Of a DNA stretch of 64,000 nucleotides, positions 1 to 8,973 are shown piece after piece (within the stretch, counting starts at the first letter, position 1; every line of letters starts with the position of its first letter). The stretch is taken from assembly GCF_003610785.1 (NCBI RefSeq), contig NZ_RAQQ01000019.1:1-64000 (forward strand), given 5' to 3'. This DNA comes from Micromonospora globbae (GTDB lineage: Bacteria > Actinomycetota > Actinomycetes > Mycobacteriales > Micromonosporaceae). The position numbers were made by a program, and so were the translations under genes. The notes below the pieces were generated by a model. It was not told the DNA's origin, did no database searches, and was given only the letters and a program-made list of their open reading frames with translations.

Positions 1-188
1 TGCGGCCATCGCGCATCACTCTCCTTCACTGGGCTTAGCCGTCTCGAAGGATCGCGCGGTGGCCGTCTCCTATCTACCCAACACGCCCATCACGGGCAAG
101 TCGTACACCACTTCCGTGGACGCAACCCACCAGGATGTTGCGGGCGTTTCTCATCTTGGGCTCCTTGGCTCAGGGCACGCTGTATCCG

Positions 189-815
189 TCAGGCGGAGGT
201 AGGTGCCTGGTCGATGCGGGCTTTCTCGAGTCGTTCGCCGATGATGTCGGCAATGTCGGTGAAGGACGGCATGGCGGGGTTCTGGACCATGCGTTTGCTG
301 GACACTTCGAAGCCCTCTCCCCATTCGGGCTCGATGACTTCGAGCCCGTCGGCGCGGCACTGTGCGAGGTTGCGTGTTACGGCGGGCTTCGACCACATGA
401 CGCGGTTCATCGCGGGGACCAGCAGTACGGGGGTGTGGGCGGCGAGGATGGTTGCGGTGAGCAGGGTGGGTGCGTGTCCGTGCACCACGTCGGCCAGGAG
501 GTTCGCGGTGGCGGGGAGCACCAGGATCAGGTCGTGGCTGGAAGCCACCTTGACGTGATTGCTTCGGAAGGCAACCTCGGGATCGGTGGAGTCCAGGACC
601 TCGTCGGCGAACAGTCCCGCGGTGCGCGGGGGAATGAACCGGGCGGCTGATGCGGTGAGTAGCACGGTGACGTGGCAGCCCAGCTTGGCGCGCATGGTGG
701 CCAGGTAGTTGGGCAGCATGACCACTGATGCCGCGCCGCAGGCCCCGACCAGGACTCGCGCGGCGGGTCCCGGCTGGTCGCCGGCCGGGGAGGTCTGCGC
801 GGGTCGGCCGGTCAT
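189..815 (-). CDS. HFCD-family flavoprotein (EpiD-like cysteine decarboxylase)
   Basis: Predicted FMN protein of the homo-oligomeric flavin-containing cysteine decarboxylase family (EpiD, MrsD, PPC decarboxylase). In RiPP pathways these enzymes oxidatively decarboxylate a C-terminal cysteine to an aminoenethiol. The 208-residue protein begins MTGRPAQT, then a Rossmann-like start (VLVGACGAASV). It carries the active-site histidine segment (SNHVKVASSHD), the PATANLLADVVHG segment matching the family PASANT motif, and PAMNRVMW matching the PxMNxxMW motif. The start at 815 overlaps the stop of the upstream radical SAM gene by four bases (ATGA), so translation is probably coupled. The neighbouring peptide ends in cysteine, the expected substrate. 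A phosphopantothenoylcysteine decarboxylase role is the alternative, but the context argues for RiPP modification. Confidence 0.85.
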   Translation of the reverse strand: MTGRPAQTSPAGDQPGPAARVLVGACGAASVVMLPNYLATMRAKLGCHVTVLLTASAARFIPPRTAGLFADEVLDSTDPEVAFRSNHVKVASSHDLILVLPATANLLADVVHGHAPTLLTATILAAHTPVLLVPAMNRVMWSKPAVTRNLAQCRADGLEVIEPEWGEGFEVSSKRMVQNPAMPSFTDIADIIGERLEKARIDQAPTSA

Positions 816-2170
816 CGGACGGCTCCTGTGGGAATGGCGAAGCCGTTGAGCTCGGCGACGAGGTCGAGCCGCTCCTGGGTGTTGAACTTGAAGCTGGGGC
901 AGGGACCGTAGCCGTCGCGCCACAGTTTTGGGCAGGCGCCGCCGCAGGTGGGGTAGAACTCGCAGGAGGAGCAGGCTCGTTGCCCGCCTGCGACCTCCTG
1001 CATCCAATCGTCGTAGGCGCCTTCGGGCCGGAGATCTGCTCCTTGCGCCCAGGGTGAGGTCACATCCCCGACGGCGGTGTGGGACAGGTGGTCGACCAAG
1101 GGCTGTTCGCTGCAGGAGAAGATGTTCCCGTCCGGTGCGATCAGCTCGTCGGAGCGGGTGACTGCGGGGCAGACCACGGGGGCGGGGGAGGCGGGCAGGA
1201 TCTCGAAGTTCAGGCCGAGTTGGCGCATGAGTATCAGCCACTGCGCCTCTCGCTCGGCGAAGTGACGCTTGCCGAGTTCGATGGCGCTGACGTCGTTGCC
1301 CCAGGAGTGCACGGGTTTGATGCCGAAGCGCACACGGGGGTGAGCAAAGCCGTGGCTGGCGAGTAGTTCCAGGAGATCGGTGATGGCGTCTTCGTTGTGG
1401 ACATCGACGTTGGAACGGATACCGAACGTCAGTCCGGCTGTCGACTCGTCGTCGAGGGCCTGCTTGATCGCGTCGATGATACGCCAGAAGGATGCTCCGC
1501 CGCTCTTCAGCGGCCGGTGCCGGTCATGCATTTCAGGCGGTCCGTCGATGGTGATCTCCGCGTGCGTGACCTTGCACTCCTGCGCCAAGGCCCTGATCTT
1601 GCGGATGTCGAGCAGTGCACCGTTGGTGATGATCACGGAGCTCCAGTCGAGCTCGCGTTGCTCCACGACGGGGACGAAGGACTGCGAGAGGTCGCGGATG
1701 GCGGCGAAGCCCATCAGTGGTTCGCCGCCGAACCAGTCCAGGCGCATCGAGGTTGTCTGCGGGTGCTTCAGCATTGCCAGGACCCGCCGGCGGACGGCCT
1801 CTCGGTGGTTGCCGCGCAGTGAGGTGCGCCGGTGTGTCTGGCCGCAGTAGGTGCAGCCCATGTTGCAGTAGGCGGTCGGGAAGAGCGCGATGTGGCGTCG
1901 CCCCGGATCATCGGCGTTGTTCGTGAAGCGTTGCGTCACGGCCTCGAGTTCGTCCTCGGCTGCGGGTACCAGGAGCTGGTAGCGCCGCAGGACGTCGAGT
2001 TGCTGCTCGCCCAGCGCGGGTACCCGGCCTGCTTCGAGATCGTCGGCCACAGCCTGCTTGACCGGAAGTACCTTGCTGACGCGGGTCGCGTAGACCAGAC
2101 GCACCGCGTCCCCGTTGGACGCGAGGTAGGTGTTTCGGCTGATGACTTTGTAGCGACTTACCTTCTCCAC
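812..2170 (-). CDS. Radical SAM/SPASM peptide-modifying enzyme
   Basis: A 452-residue radical SAM protein. The [4Fe-4S] motif is CNMGCTYC (Cys102, Cys106, Cys109), followed by FGGEPL, the usual SAM-binding GGE element. The C-terminal third has SPASM-type auxiliary cluster cysteines: one in NIFSCSEQ, then CSSCEFYPTCGGACP and GPCPSF. The first 90 residues, before the barrel, have the shape of the N-terminal region seen in RiPP maturases such as thioether-forming enzymes. It lies between the 23-residue peptide gene and the HFCD gene on one strand, so it most likely installs a C-C or thioether crosslink, or an epimerisation, on that peptide. The exact reaction cannot be read from sequence. Confidence 0.9.
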   Translation of the reverse strand: MEKVSRYKVISRNTYLASNGDAVRLVYATRVSKVLPVKQAVADDLEAGRVPALGEQQLDVLRRYQLLVPAAEDELEAVTQRFTNNADDPGRRHIALFPTAYCNMGCTYCGQTHRRTSLRGNHREAVRRRVLAMLKHPQTTSMRLDWFGGEPLMGFAAIRDLSQSFVPVVEQRELDWSSVIITNGALLDIRKIRALAQECKVTHAEITIDGPPEMHDRHRPLKSGGASFWRIIDAIKQALDDESTAGLTFGIRSNVDVHNEDAITDLLELLASHGFAHPRVRFGIKPVHSWGNDVSAIELGKRHFAEREAQWLILMRQLGLNFEILPASPAPVVCPAVTRSDELIAPDGNIFSCSEQPLVDHLSHTAVGDVTSPWAQGADLRPEGAYDDWMQEVAGGQRACSSCEFYPTCGGACPKLWRDGYGPCPSFKFNTQERLDLVAELNGFAIPTGAVR

Positions 2171-2284
2171 GGTGCTGGGGCCCCCCGTCCATCCTGCGCA
2201 GAGCCTTCGTTTACAGCGGAGCGGGCGCCGTTTGAAAACAGCGCCCGATCCGTGTGGACGTGCATGCTCCCGCTGGCGCCTGGC

Positions 2285-2356
2285 TCAGCAGAAGACGTTC
2301 ACCGAACGGTCAGCCGGGCCACCGGCGGTGGTGGTGACGAGTGCGTCGTCGTACAT
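2285..2356 (-). CDS. Candidate RiPP precursor peptide, 23 aa, C-terminal Cys
   Basis: A short gene below usual annotation cut-offs. The peptide begins MYDDALV, continues with a TTTAGGPAD stretch and ends SVNVFC, directly followed by TGA. It has the only strong ribosome binding site in this gap (GGGAGGTG, six bases before ATG). It sits 114 bases upstream of the radical SAM gene on the same strand. A terminal cysteine is what EpiD-like flavoproteins need, and the enzyme two genes down is of that family. There is no obvious Gly-Gly protease site apart from the AGG segment. What I see is the ORF, its ribosome binding site and the context; that it is the substrate of both enzymes is inference. Confidence 0.75.
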   Translation of the reverse strand: MYDDALVTTTAGGPADRSVNVFC

Positions 2357-2362
2357 GGAAGG

Positions 2363-2370
2363 CACCTCCC
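2363..2370 (-). promoter_or_regulatory. Ribosome binding site of the precursor peptide
   Basis: GGGAGGTG on the minus strand, six bases before the ATG at 2356. It decides that the 23-residue frame, and not the overlapping 46-codon frame starting at 2439, is the translated one. Confidence 0.7.
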
Positions 2371-2495
2371 CTCTGGTTTCCATCGACGATGTTCGACCTT
2401 TTCAGGCCGCGCAATGAAGCTAACCTCCGTCTTTTTCATGAGTCATGCTTTCTTGTAAAAGGAAAACTGAATGAAACTTGACACTTCGGAGGGTT

Positions 2496-2513
2496 ATTCA
2501 AGAAACCTTGAAT
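2496..2513. promoter_or_regulatory. Inverted repeat, likely ArsR-type operator overlapping a -35 box
   Basis: Perfect inverted repeat ATTCAAG-AAAC-CTTGAAT. The right arm contains TTGAAT (2508-2513), which stands 17 bases before TATCGT (2531-2536), which in turn is 7 bases before a GTG at 2544. This gives a leaderless promoter for the regulator with the operator on its -35, as expected for autorepression. ATTCAA/TTGAAT arms are typical of ArsR-family sites. Confidence 0.55.
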
Positions 2514-2543
2514 CATGCGCTGACTTCACGTATCGTCCACGTC

Positions 2544-3119
2544 GTGGACGAGCTGCAACCCCGACGCGTGGATCAGGTGGAGGTCTTGAAGTCCTTCTCC
2601 CATCCCCTGCGCTTACGCCTGTACTACGCGCTGGCCAGACATGGCTCCGCGACCGCAACCGTGCTGGCCAAGGACGTGGGAACGACCGCCCAGCTGGCCT
2701 TCTACCACCTGTCGAGGATGGCCGAACTAGGCGTCCTCGAAGAAGATCTTGAAGCGCCGAGCCGCGGCCGCGAGCGTTACTGGAAGCAGTCGGCCCGGGG
2801 GCTTTCCTTCACCCCGGACGATCTCGGCGACAACACTGTCAGTGACCTTGAGGTCCTGCACCGTGCTCAAGCCGGCATCCACCTCGAGCAACTGCAGGAG
2901 TTCTTCAACTCCGGCCCCAACCCGAGCGACGGGTTCCGGTCGGCAGCCTTCGGTGCCGACATGGTCCTGGACCTCACTCGCGCCGAGGTCGACCTCCTAC
3001 GCGAGGAACTGACCCAGACACTGCTGCGATTCCGTGATCGGCAGCCGCCGATCGCCGAACGGTCAGGAGACCCCAGCCGCAGCATGTTCGTGTTCATCCA
3101 TGCCTTCCCCATGAAATGA
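2544..3119 (+). CDS. ArsR-like winged-helix transcriptional regulator
   Basis: Winged-helix DNA-binding protein. The HTH region runs from LKSFSHPLRLRLYYAL through TTAQLAFYHLSRMAELGVLEE, the layout of ArsR/HTH_20 repressors; the C-terminal half is a helical effector or dimer domain. I chose the GTG at 2544 (191 aa) because a -35/-10 pair ends 7 bases before it; the same frame is also open from TTG at 2478 and 2508. It carries a TTA leucine codon at 2613-2615, which in actinomycetes can make expression depend on the bldA tRNA. It is divergent from the RiPP genes and 4 bases upstream of an MFS gene, so it probably controls both. Confidence 0.75.
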   Translation: MDELQPRRVDQVEVLKSFSHPLRLRLYYALARHGSATATVLAKDVGTTAQLAFYHLSRMAELGVLEEDLEAPSRGRERYWKQSARGLSFTPDDLGDNTVSDLEVLHRAQAGIHLEQLQEFFNSGPNPSDGFRSAAFGADMVLDLTRAEVDLLREELTQTLLRFRDRQPPIAERSGDPSRSMFVFIHAFPMK

Positions 3120-3123
3120 CGCC

Positions 3124-4398
3124 ATGACTGACACCGATTCCCGCGATACCACCGCCTCGTCCGCAGCTCCCACGGCGGCCGACGCCACTGTTGTGCCACA
3201 GCCGCTGTGGAGGCTGTCGCTGTGGCTGACCGCCGAGCCCGTCTCTCTCATCGGCGACCAGATCTTCTTCCTCGCCATCGCCTGGACCGCTGTGCAAGCG
3301 GCAGGACCGAAAGGCGTTGGCCTCGTCCTCGCCGCCGGCGCCCTGCCTCGGGCGCTGCTGATGCTTTTCGGCGGCGCCATCGTCGACAAACTTGGCCCCC
3401 GCCGCGTAGCTCTCACCAGCGACATCCTGCGAGCTCTGCTGATGATCGCGGCCGCCGCTATCGCTGCTGCTGCTCCCCATTCGATTGCACTACTGCTGGC
3501 GCTGGCGGTCAGCTTCGGCATCATCGACGCGCTGTTCTACCCCGCGACCGGATCGCTGGCGCCCCGCGTCGTACCGCAGCAGCAGCTCGTGCGCGTGCAG
3601 AACATCCGCGCCCTCGGCACACGGATGGCCGTGCTGTTCGGAGCCCCCCTGGGCGGTCTCCTGCTCGCCATGGGCGGCCCGTCGCTGTCCTTCGTCGCCA
3701 ACGCTGCGACCTTCGTCCTGTCGGCCGCAGCCCTGGCCGTCCTGCGCGTCCGCAGCGAAACGTCTCCACATCAGGTGCCGGAGAGCATCCTGCGGCAGGT
3801 GACCGACGGATTGCACTACGCCGTCGCCGACCCCGTGGCCCGCAACCTCCTCCTGCTGGTCGCTCTTCTCGAGTTCGCCGTCAACGGCGTCATCAACACA
3901 GCCTTCCCCGCTCTCGCCGTAGACCGCGGATGGGGAGCCCAAGGCCTGGGATGGCTCGTTGCGGTCTTCGGCGCAGGTGCCGCAGCCGCCGCCCTGGTGC
4001 TGATCATCGTCTCCCGCGCCCCCCGGCCCGGATTGATCGTCGCCGGTGCGGCGCTCACCGGCAGCGCCGTCATGGCGCTGTTCGCCGATGCCCACAGCCT
4101 CTACCTCACCCTGAGCCTGTCGTTCGCCGTCGGCGTCGTCGGCGGCGTCGTCGCCGGAATAGTCGTACCCATCATCCAAACCACGACCCCCGAAAACCTC
4201 CTGGGCCGACTCATGAGCCTGTTCGGCCTTGCCACCGTCGGCGTGGCCCCCCTGTCGATTGCCGCTGCAGCGCTGATCACCGAGCAGGCCGGCCTACGAA
4301 CCGCTTTCCTGTTCGCCGCGACGCTGACCCTAATCGGCGCCATTGCCTGCACGGCCAGTACATACGTACGCCGCATCCAGCTTCGGCCGTCCAGTTAG
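3124..4398 (+). CDS. MFS transporter (MFS_3/EntS-like exporter)
   Basis: A 424-residue polytopic membrane protein with about 12 hydrophobic segments. The N-terminal segment has WRLSLWLTAEPVSLIGDQ and, later, the loop GGAIVDKLGPRRVAL, the family 2-3 loop signature. It resembles the MFS_3 group of small-molecule exporters (EntS-like). It starts 4 bases after the regulator stop and is presumably co-transcribed with it. Given the RiPP genes opposite, it may export the mature product, but its substrate is not readable from sequence. Confidence 0.8.
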   Translation: MTDTDSRDTTASSAAPTAADATVVPQPLWRLSLWLTAEPVSLIGDQIFFLAIAWTAVQAAGPKGVGLVLAAGALPRALLMLFGGAIVDKLGPRRVALTSDILRALLMIAAAAIAAAAPHSIALLLALAVSFGIIDALFYPATGSLAPRVVPQQQLVRVQNIRALGTRMAVLFGAPLGGLLLAMGGPSLSFVANAATFVLSAAALAVLRVRSETSPHQVPESILRQVTDGLHYAVADPVARNLLLLVALLEFAVNGVINTAFPALAVDRGWGAQGLGWLVAVFGAGAAAAALVLIIVSRAPRPGLIVAGAALTGSAVMALFADAHSLYLTLSLSFAVGVVGGVVAGIVVPIIQTTTPENLLGRLMSLFGLATVGVAPLSIAAAALITEQAGLRTAFLFAATLTLIGAIACTASTYVRRIQLRPSS

Positions 4399-4503
4399 GC
4401 CCGCCGGTGCAACGATCGCGATCATGGTAGGAGGTCCAGCGCCCGGGGAAGGCGGCAGAGAACGTCGTCTCCGACGGCTTCGGGGTGTCCTGGTCAAGCC
4501 TGC

Positions 4504-5118
4504 TCACGGCTGACCGGCGACGGGCGTTTCGATGAGGTAGCGGTGCAGTGAGGTCTTCGGGATGCCGGTCTTGCCGGCGATCGTGCCGAGGCTGTGGCCC
4601 TGGGCCTTGAGCAGCCGCGCGTACTCGATCTTCTCGGGCGGGTGGGCGACCGGCCGGCCGACGTGCCGGCCGTTGGCTTCGGCGATGGCGCGGGCGTTGG
4701 CGGCGCGTTCGGCGGTGAAGGTGCGTTCCATCTCGGCGAACAGGGCCAGCAGCAGGAACGCGATGCGGCCCATGCCTTCGTCGGCGGTGTTGATCGGCAG
4801 CGGATCCGCGAGGGACCGCACGCCGATGTCGCGCTCGGCGAGGTCGTGGACGAGGTTGAGGACCTCGCGCAAGTTGCGGCCGAGCCGGTCGAGGGTGTGC
4901 ACGACGATCATGTCGCCGGGACGCGCGTACTTCAGCAGCGCGGTCAGGCCGTCGCGCTCGACGGTGGCACCGCTCTTCTTGTCGGTAAAGATCCGCTCGT
5001 CACCGATGCCGACGGCGGCCAGGGCGTCGAGCTGGCGTTCGAGGCTCTGCTTGGTGGTCGACACCCGGGCATAGCCGAGGTCGAGCCCGCGCGGCGGGTG
5101 CACGTCGCCGGTGGCCAT
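4504..5118 (-). CDS. Serine recombinase (resolvase/invertase)
   Basis: A 204-residue small serine recombinase. The catalytic serine is in GYARVSTTKQSLERQ. The conserved VHTLDRLGRNLREVL segment and ERAANARAIAEANGR follow, with a C-terminal HTH (GHSLGTIAGKTGIPKTSLHRYL). It would resolve cointegrates of the adjoining Tn3-family element. ATG at 5118 is chosen because the preceding segment holds repeated TTCCGGAAC-type sequence rather than coding sequence. Confidence 0.9.
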   Translation of the reverse strand: MATGDVHPPRGLDLGYARVSTTKQSLERQLDALAAVGIGDERIFTDKKSGATVERDGLTALLKYARPGDMIVVHTLDRLGRNLREVLNLVHDLAERDIGVRSLADPLPINTADEGMGRIAFLLLALFAEMERTFTAERAANARAIAEANGRHVGRPVAHPPEKIEYARLLKAQGHSLGTIAGKTGIPKTSLHRYLIETPVAGQP

Positions 5119-5139
5119 ACCGGAACCGTACCGGAAATC

Positions 5140-5290
5140 ATCACCGTACGGCTATTTCGGAACACCCTTTGTGGAACGACTTCCGGAACAAGCTCAAGAT
5201 CGATTACATGCCCTGTGACCTCCGGCGGACGGGCGATCGCTGTCCGCCGGAAGACGTTGTTCCACTTCCAAGGAAGTGGAACAGCCCGTT
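5140..5290. promoter_or_regulatory. Candidate resolution (res) site
   Basis: The stretch between the resolvase and the next gene carries a perfect palindrome at 5258-5283, TGTTCCACTTCC and its complement around AA. It also has related half-sites TTTCGGAACA, TGTGGAAC and TTCCGGAACA at 5154-5190. Repeated inverted dodecamers next to a resolvase gene are the layout of a Tn3-type res site. The palindrome could also stop transcription of the accessory gene that ends at 5306. Confidence 0.45.
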
Positions 5291-5305
5291 ACCCCCCGGT
5301 AGCGG

Positions 5306-5950
5306 TCACAGCGGTTCGAGGTCGTCGATGTCTTCGCGGCCCGTGCCCGCGAGCAGTTGCAGGGCTTCGCGGAGCCAGCCCAGCTCATCGGGGTGGGTAA
5401 CGACGGTGGTCCAGCGCCGGACAGCTGTACCTTCGTCGAGGTCGTCGGCGCCTTCGTAGTCGCCGGGCAGCCGGACCGTAATCCACACGTCCTCGTCGAG
5501 CAGGTCGGCGGCCTGGCGCAGCCGCATCACGGTCGGGTCCTGGGTGAGGCTGTGGTCGTCGCCGAGGTCGTCGAGGTCGATGCCGTGTTCGTCGTCCTGG
5601 TCGTGCTCGGCAACCAGGCCGGCGGTGCAGACCACGGCGAGCCGGGGCTGCTGCTGCGCGGGTGGGTGCAGGCCTTCGGCGACCCCGCAGTACTGCTCGT
5701 AGGCGGCCTGTGGGTGCAGCCCGAGGAACTCGCCGAACTGCCACCAGTCCGCGCCGGCGGCGAGTGCGTCGCGGACCACGGCGGTCTGGACGTGCCCGGC
5801 GTACTGCGCGAGTTGCTGCGCCGCAGTGGCGGCCCGGGTGAAGTCGCCAACGGCGACCGCGGTAGCGGCGTGCTCGAGCGCGGCGCCGAGGATGACGCTG
5901 GCCCGCTGGTGGAGGTCCTCGGTGTGGGTCATGGGCAGGGCCTTCGGCAT
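5306..5950 (-). CDS. Transposon accessory protein of unknown function
   Basis: A 214-residue acidic protein with no recognisable catalytic motif. The N-terminal part is helical and alanine-rich (LGAALEHAATAVAVGDF, LAQYAGHVQTAVVRDAL), with WWQFGEFLGLHPQAAYEQY looking like a helix-turn-helix-like segment of a kind seen in actinobacterial DNA-associated proteins. The C-terminal part is Asp/Glu-rich. A GAGGAGA ribosome binding site lies 7 bases before ATG 5950. It sits between tnpA and the resolvase in the same direction and is probably part of the element. Confidence 0.6.
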   Translation of the reverse strand: MPKALPMTHTEDLHQRASVILGAALEHAATAVAVGDFTRAATAAQQLAQYAGHVQTAVVRDALAAGADWWQFGEFLGLHPQAAYEQYCGVAEGLHPPAQQQPRLAVVCTAGLVAEHDQDDEHGIDLDDLGDDHSLTQDPTVMRLRQAADLLDEDVWITVRLPGDYEGADDLDEGTAVRRWTTVVTHPDELGWLREALQLLAGTGREDIDDLEPL

Positions 5951-5975
5951 CGTCGGTGTCTCCTCACAGCAAGGC

Positions 5976-8973
5976 TCAGCGGACGGGGCCGGTGTCGTCT
6001 CCGGCCGGGGTGGCCGGGCGGGTGTCGGCGGTCAGGGTGATGCGCCGGCCGAGGTCGAGTTTCACCTCGCCGTACGGGGCGATGTTCGACCAGAACAGCG
6101 GGTTCAGGCCGCGCTCGTCCTCGGCGGTCAGCGTCACGGCGCCGTCGACGATCACGTCCTGGATCATCAGGGTGTTCAGGTAGCCGATCGACGCTTGCAG
6201 CACACGCAGACACAGCACGGACAGTTCCTGCTGGTCGCGGCGGTTGCCGGGGATGTCCCCGCCCTTGCCGAAGAAGATCACGCTGTTGCCGTAGTTCCAC
6301 GACTCGACCACGTTCAACCCCGAGTTGATCTCCCGCTGCAAGTCCCGGTCGCGCAGGTACCGGCACGCGAAGATCGTGCGCTGAGCCCGGCCCAACTCTT
6401 GCATCGCCTGGTAGGTGGGGTGCATCAGGTTCGCGCGGTGGAAGCGGCGCAGGATCGCCGCGGTCGACGCGGTCTTGTTCTTGATCGAGATCGCGTACTT
6501 GATCATGTGGTCGTACTCGTCGGCGATCAGGTCCCAGTCGATCGCCCGGTTCACCATCGCCGGCGCCAGCCCGGGGTACGCGTCGCGCCAGCCCGATCCG
6601 GCCGGGTACAGCCGCAGGTGGTTGATCCGCTTGATCCGCGGCAGCAGATCGAAGCCCAGCAGCCGGGTCAACCCGAAGCCGATCACCGACTGGCCGTGAG
6701 TGTCGACGTAGTTGGCGGCCACGTCCATCTCGGTGCCGTGGTGCATCGCCCCGTCGACCATTGCAGCGACCTCGGATGCGGTGCAGTTGAGCAACTGGGA
6801 ATGTATGACCATGCTCTTGCGCTCGACGTGCCAGTAGATCAGCACACCACGGCCGCGGTAGCGCGAATGCCACTCGGTGAACAGGTTCTGGTCCCACGCA
6901 CCGAAGTGGGTCGAGTCCGAGGCCACCGCGGTCGACCCGCCGCCCCACAACGCCCGCTGCCGGACCGCGAAGGTGGCGTTGGCGATGTCCACCGCCAGCG
7001 CGCGGACCAGTTCTGGGGTGAGGTAGCGGCGGACCAGGTAGTACAGCTCGTGCTCCCGGTGGCTACCGGCGGCCGCCACGGCCCGGATGCCGGTGTTTGT
7101 GCCGTACCCGTGCACGCACAGCAGCAGCTTCTCCAGGAAAGCGTCCGCGACGTCCTCCCTCCCGGTCATCGCCGCGATGGTGGCCAGGCAGTTCGAGCGC
7201 AGCACCGCCTCCTTCAGCGCGTCGATCAGCGGCACCACGCCCCACCGCTGCACGATCGTCTGCTTGAGCCGTCCCAGGTTCCGCGGCTCGGCCACCGCTT
7301 CGAGGGGGGGTCAGCCGGATCGCCCCGTCCCTGCCCCGCGCGACGATTTCCAGGAAGCCCAACCCGGGCAGGGCGTCCTGCAGGGCGGCCAGCTCACCCT
7401 CGTGCTCAGCGCGGACCTGCTCGATGAACTCGGTCGCATCGAGGGGTTTGGCGAGTGCGGCGTAGTGCTCACGGCGGCGCTCGGCGAAGTCCGGCTGCAG
7501 GTCCTCCTCCGGGTTGCGGAACTCCGCAGCGCCGGCCACCCAGATGCCCTTGCAGCGCAGCTGGTCACACAAGGCTTCCAGGGTGCGCAGCTCGTAGATC
7601 GCCCGCACTACCCGCTTGGATCCGCCGCGGGCGGTGCGGTAGACCAGCGACTCCCAGTCCCCGGCCAGACCGCGGTGTCGCGGCACCACCTCCCCCTCTG
7701 GGTAGTAGGTGAACTGGGCGTCGTCGGCGTAACGGCACACCAGCTTGACCGCGTCCAGCACCGGCTGGTGCGAGTTCTCGCACCGGAACTCAAGCACATC
7801 CAGCAGCCGGATCAGGCCCTGCCGGTAGTGGCGGGTGTAGGACTCCCGGTAGGTGGCCTGCACCTTCGTCTGGATCGCCGTGCGCCCGGACCTAAACTCG
7901 GCCGCCAGGTTGCGCAGGTTATCCGAGCCGACCAGCGGGAACACCACCTGCCGCACGGTCTCGTCCGGGCGACGCAGCGCGGCGTCGGCGACCTTCAGCA
8001 GCAGGTTCTCCTTGCCGCCCACCCGGGTGAACTCCGCGGCCAGTTGCCGGAACACCTTCTTCTCCGCGCGCAGCCCGATCCGGTGCACCGTCGAGATCAG
8101 CAGCTGCGCCAGCTGATCGGTGATCTCCTGCTGCCGGGCCACCAGCAGCGCGGCCAGCATCGCCGCCTGTACCGGCACCGAGCGCCGGCGCACGTGGCTC
8201 GGTGACTCGATCAACGCCAGGTGCCGCCACTCCGCGACCACCTTCACCGCGATGTCGTTGAACAGACCCTCCGGCAGCGCGAACGCGCGGATCGCCTCCA
8301 GCTTGGCGACCTCGTCCAGCATCGTCTTCAAGCTCACGTCCCCGGCCGCGGTTTTGATCCAGCGCAGCAGACTCGGATCCTCCACCTTGCCATCGACGCC
8401 GTCCGGATCGTCGCCGGTCTGCACCAGCCCGAGCAGCCGGCCCAGCACGCCGGGGTCGAGCCGGCCGGCGACCCGGGCCGCGACGGACTCCCCGCCCTGG
8501 GCCAGTGCGCTGGCCACCAAGCGGTCAAGCTGCCCTGGCGTTGGCGGCTCCAGCTGCCGGGTACGGCACTCGGCCAGGAAGTGCTCGCGGACCAGCTCCG
8601 GCCGGCGGACCCGCTGCGCAAAGTCCCCGGCCAGCCAGTCGGTCAGCTTGTCGAAGTCAGCAACCGTAAACGTCCGGAAGCCGAAAAACCGGCGGATCTC
8701 CGCCCGGTGCCGCTTGATCGTGGGCCCGTCCCACGCGTAGAAGCCCAGATCGGACGGCGGCACATTCACCTGCGCCGCCACGAACTCCACAACCTCGTCA
8801 CGCAGCTCCGTCCGCGCGCGCGGGAACCGGCCGAACCGGCCGTAGAACTTCAGCAACAAGGCGAACGCCAGCTTCGTCGGGCCGTCATGCTTGCCCACCA
8901 ACAGGTTCGTCTCCCCAGGCAGCAGCGTCCAGTGCTCGACCAGGTCGGCGAAGTTCTCCGGAAGACGCGACAC
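5976..8973 (-). pseudogene. tnpA: Tn3-family transposase TnpA, frameshifted
   Basis: Together the two frames encode about 999 residues, the normal size of a Tn3-family transposase. The N-terminal part (8973 to about 7305) carries the DNA-binding DUF4158-like region. The C-terminal part (about 7305 to 5976) is the DDE_Tnp_Tn3 domain, with ASDSTHFGAWDQN for the first catalytic Asp, NYVDTHGQSVIGFGL for the second, and DQQELSVLCLRVLQASIGYLNT for the Glu. The frame changes inside a run of seven G at 7304-7310. Removing one base restores the continuous reading IRLTPLEAVAEPRN. It is either a true inactivating slip or a homopolymer sequencing error; without it the gene looks intact. Confidence 0.9.

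Noticed and set aside
189..1241. A longer 350-codon reading of the HFCD gene starting inside the radical SAM gene
   Set aside because: The first 142 codons are Arg-rich antisense-like sequence in the shadow of the radical SAM frame; the family fold starts just after ATG 815.
2299..2439. 46-codon minus-strand ORF beginning MKKTEVSFIARPE that overlaps the precursor peptide in another frame
   Set aside because: Its second half is a Pro/Thr/Ser-rich out-of-frame reading and it has no ribosome binding site, whereas the 23-codon frame has a strong one and a C-terminal Cys that fits the enzymes.
4399..4503. Possible Tn3 terminal inverted repeat (GGGGAAGG... and GTCTCC)
   Set aside because: I could not match it to any 38-base partner near 9.1-9.4 kb, so no transposon end is claimed.
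7063..7310. The downstream end of the N-terminal tnpA frame as real protein sequence
   Set aside because: After the G7 run it becomes Arg/Gly-rich and unrelated to transposases; the other frame continues the conserved sequence.
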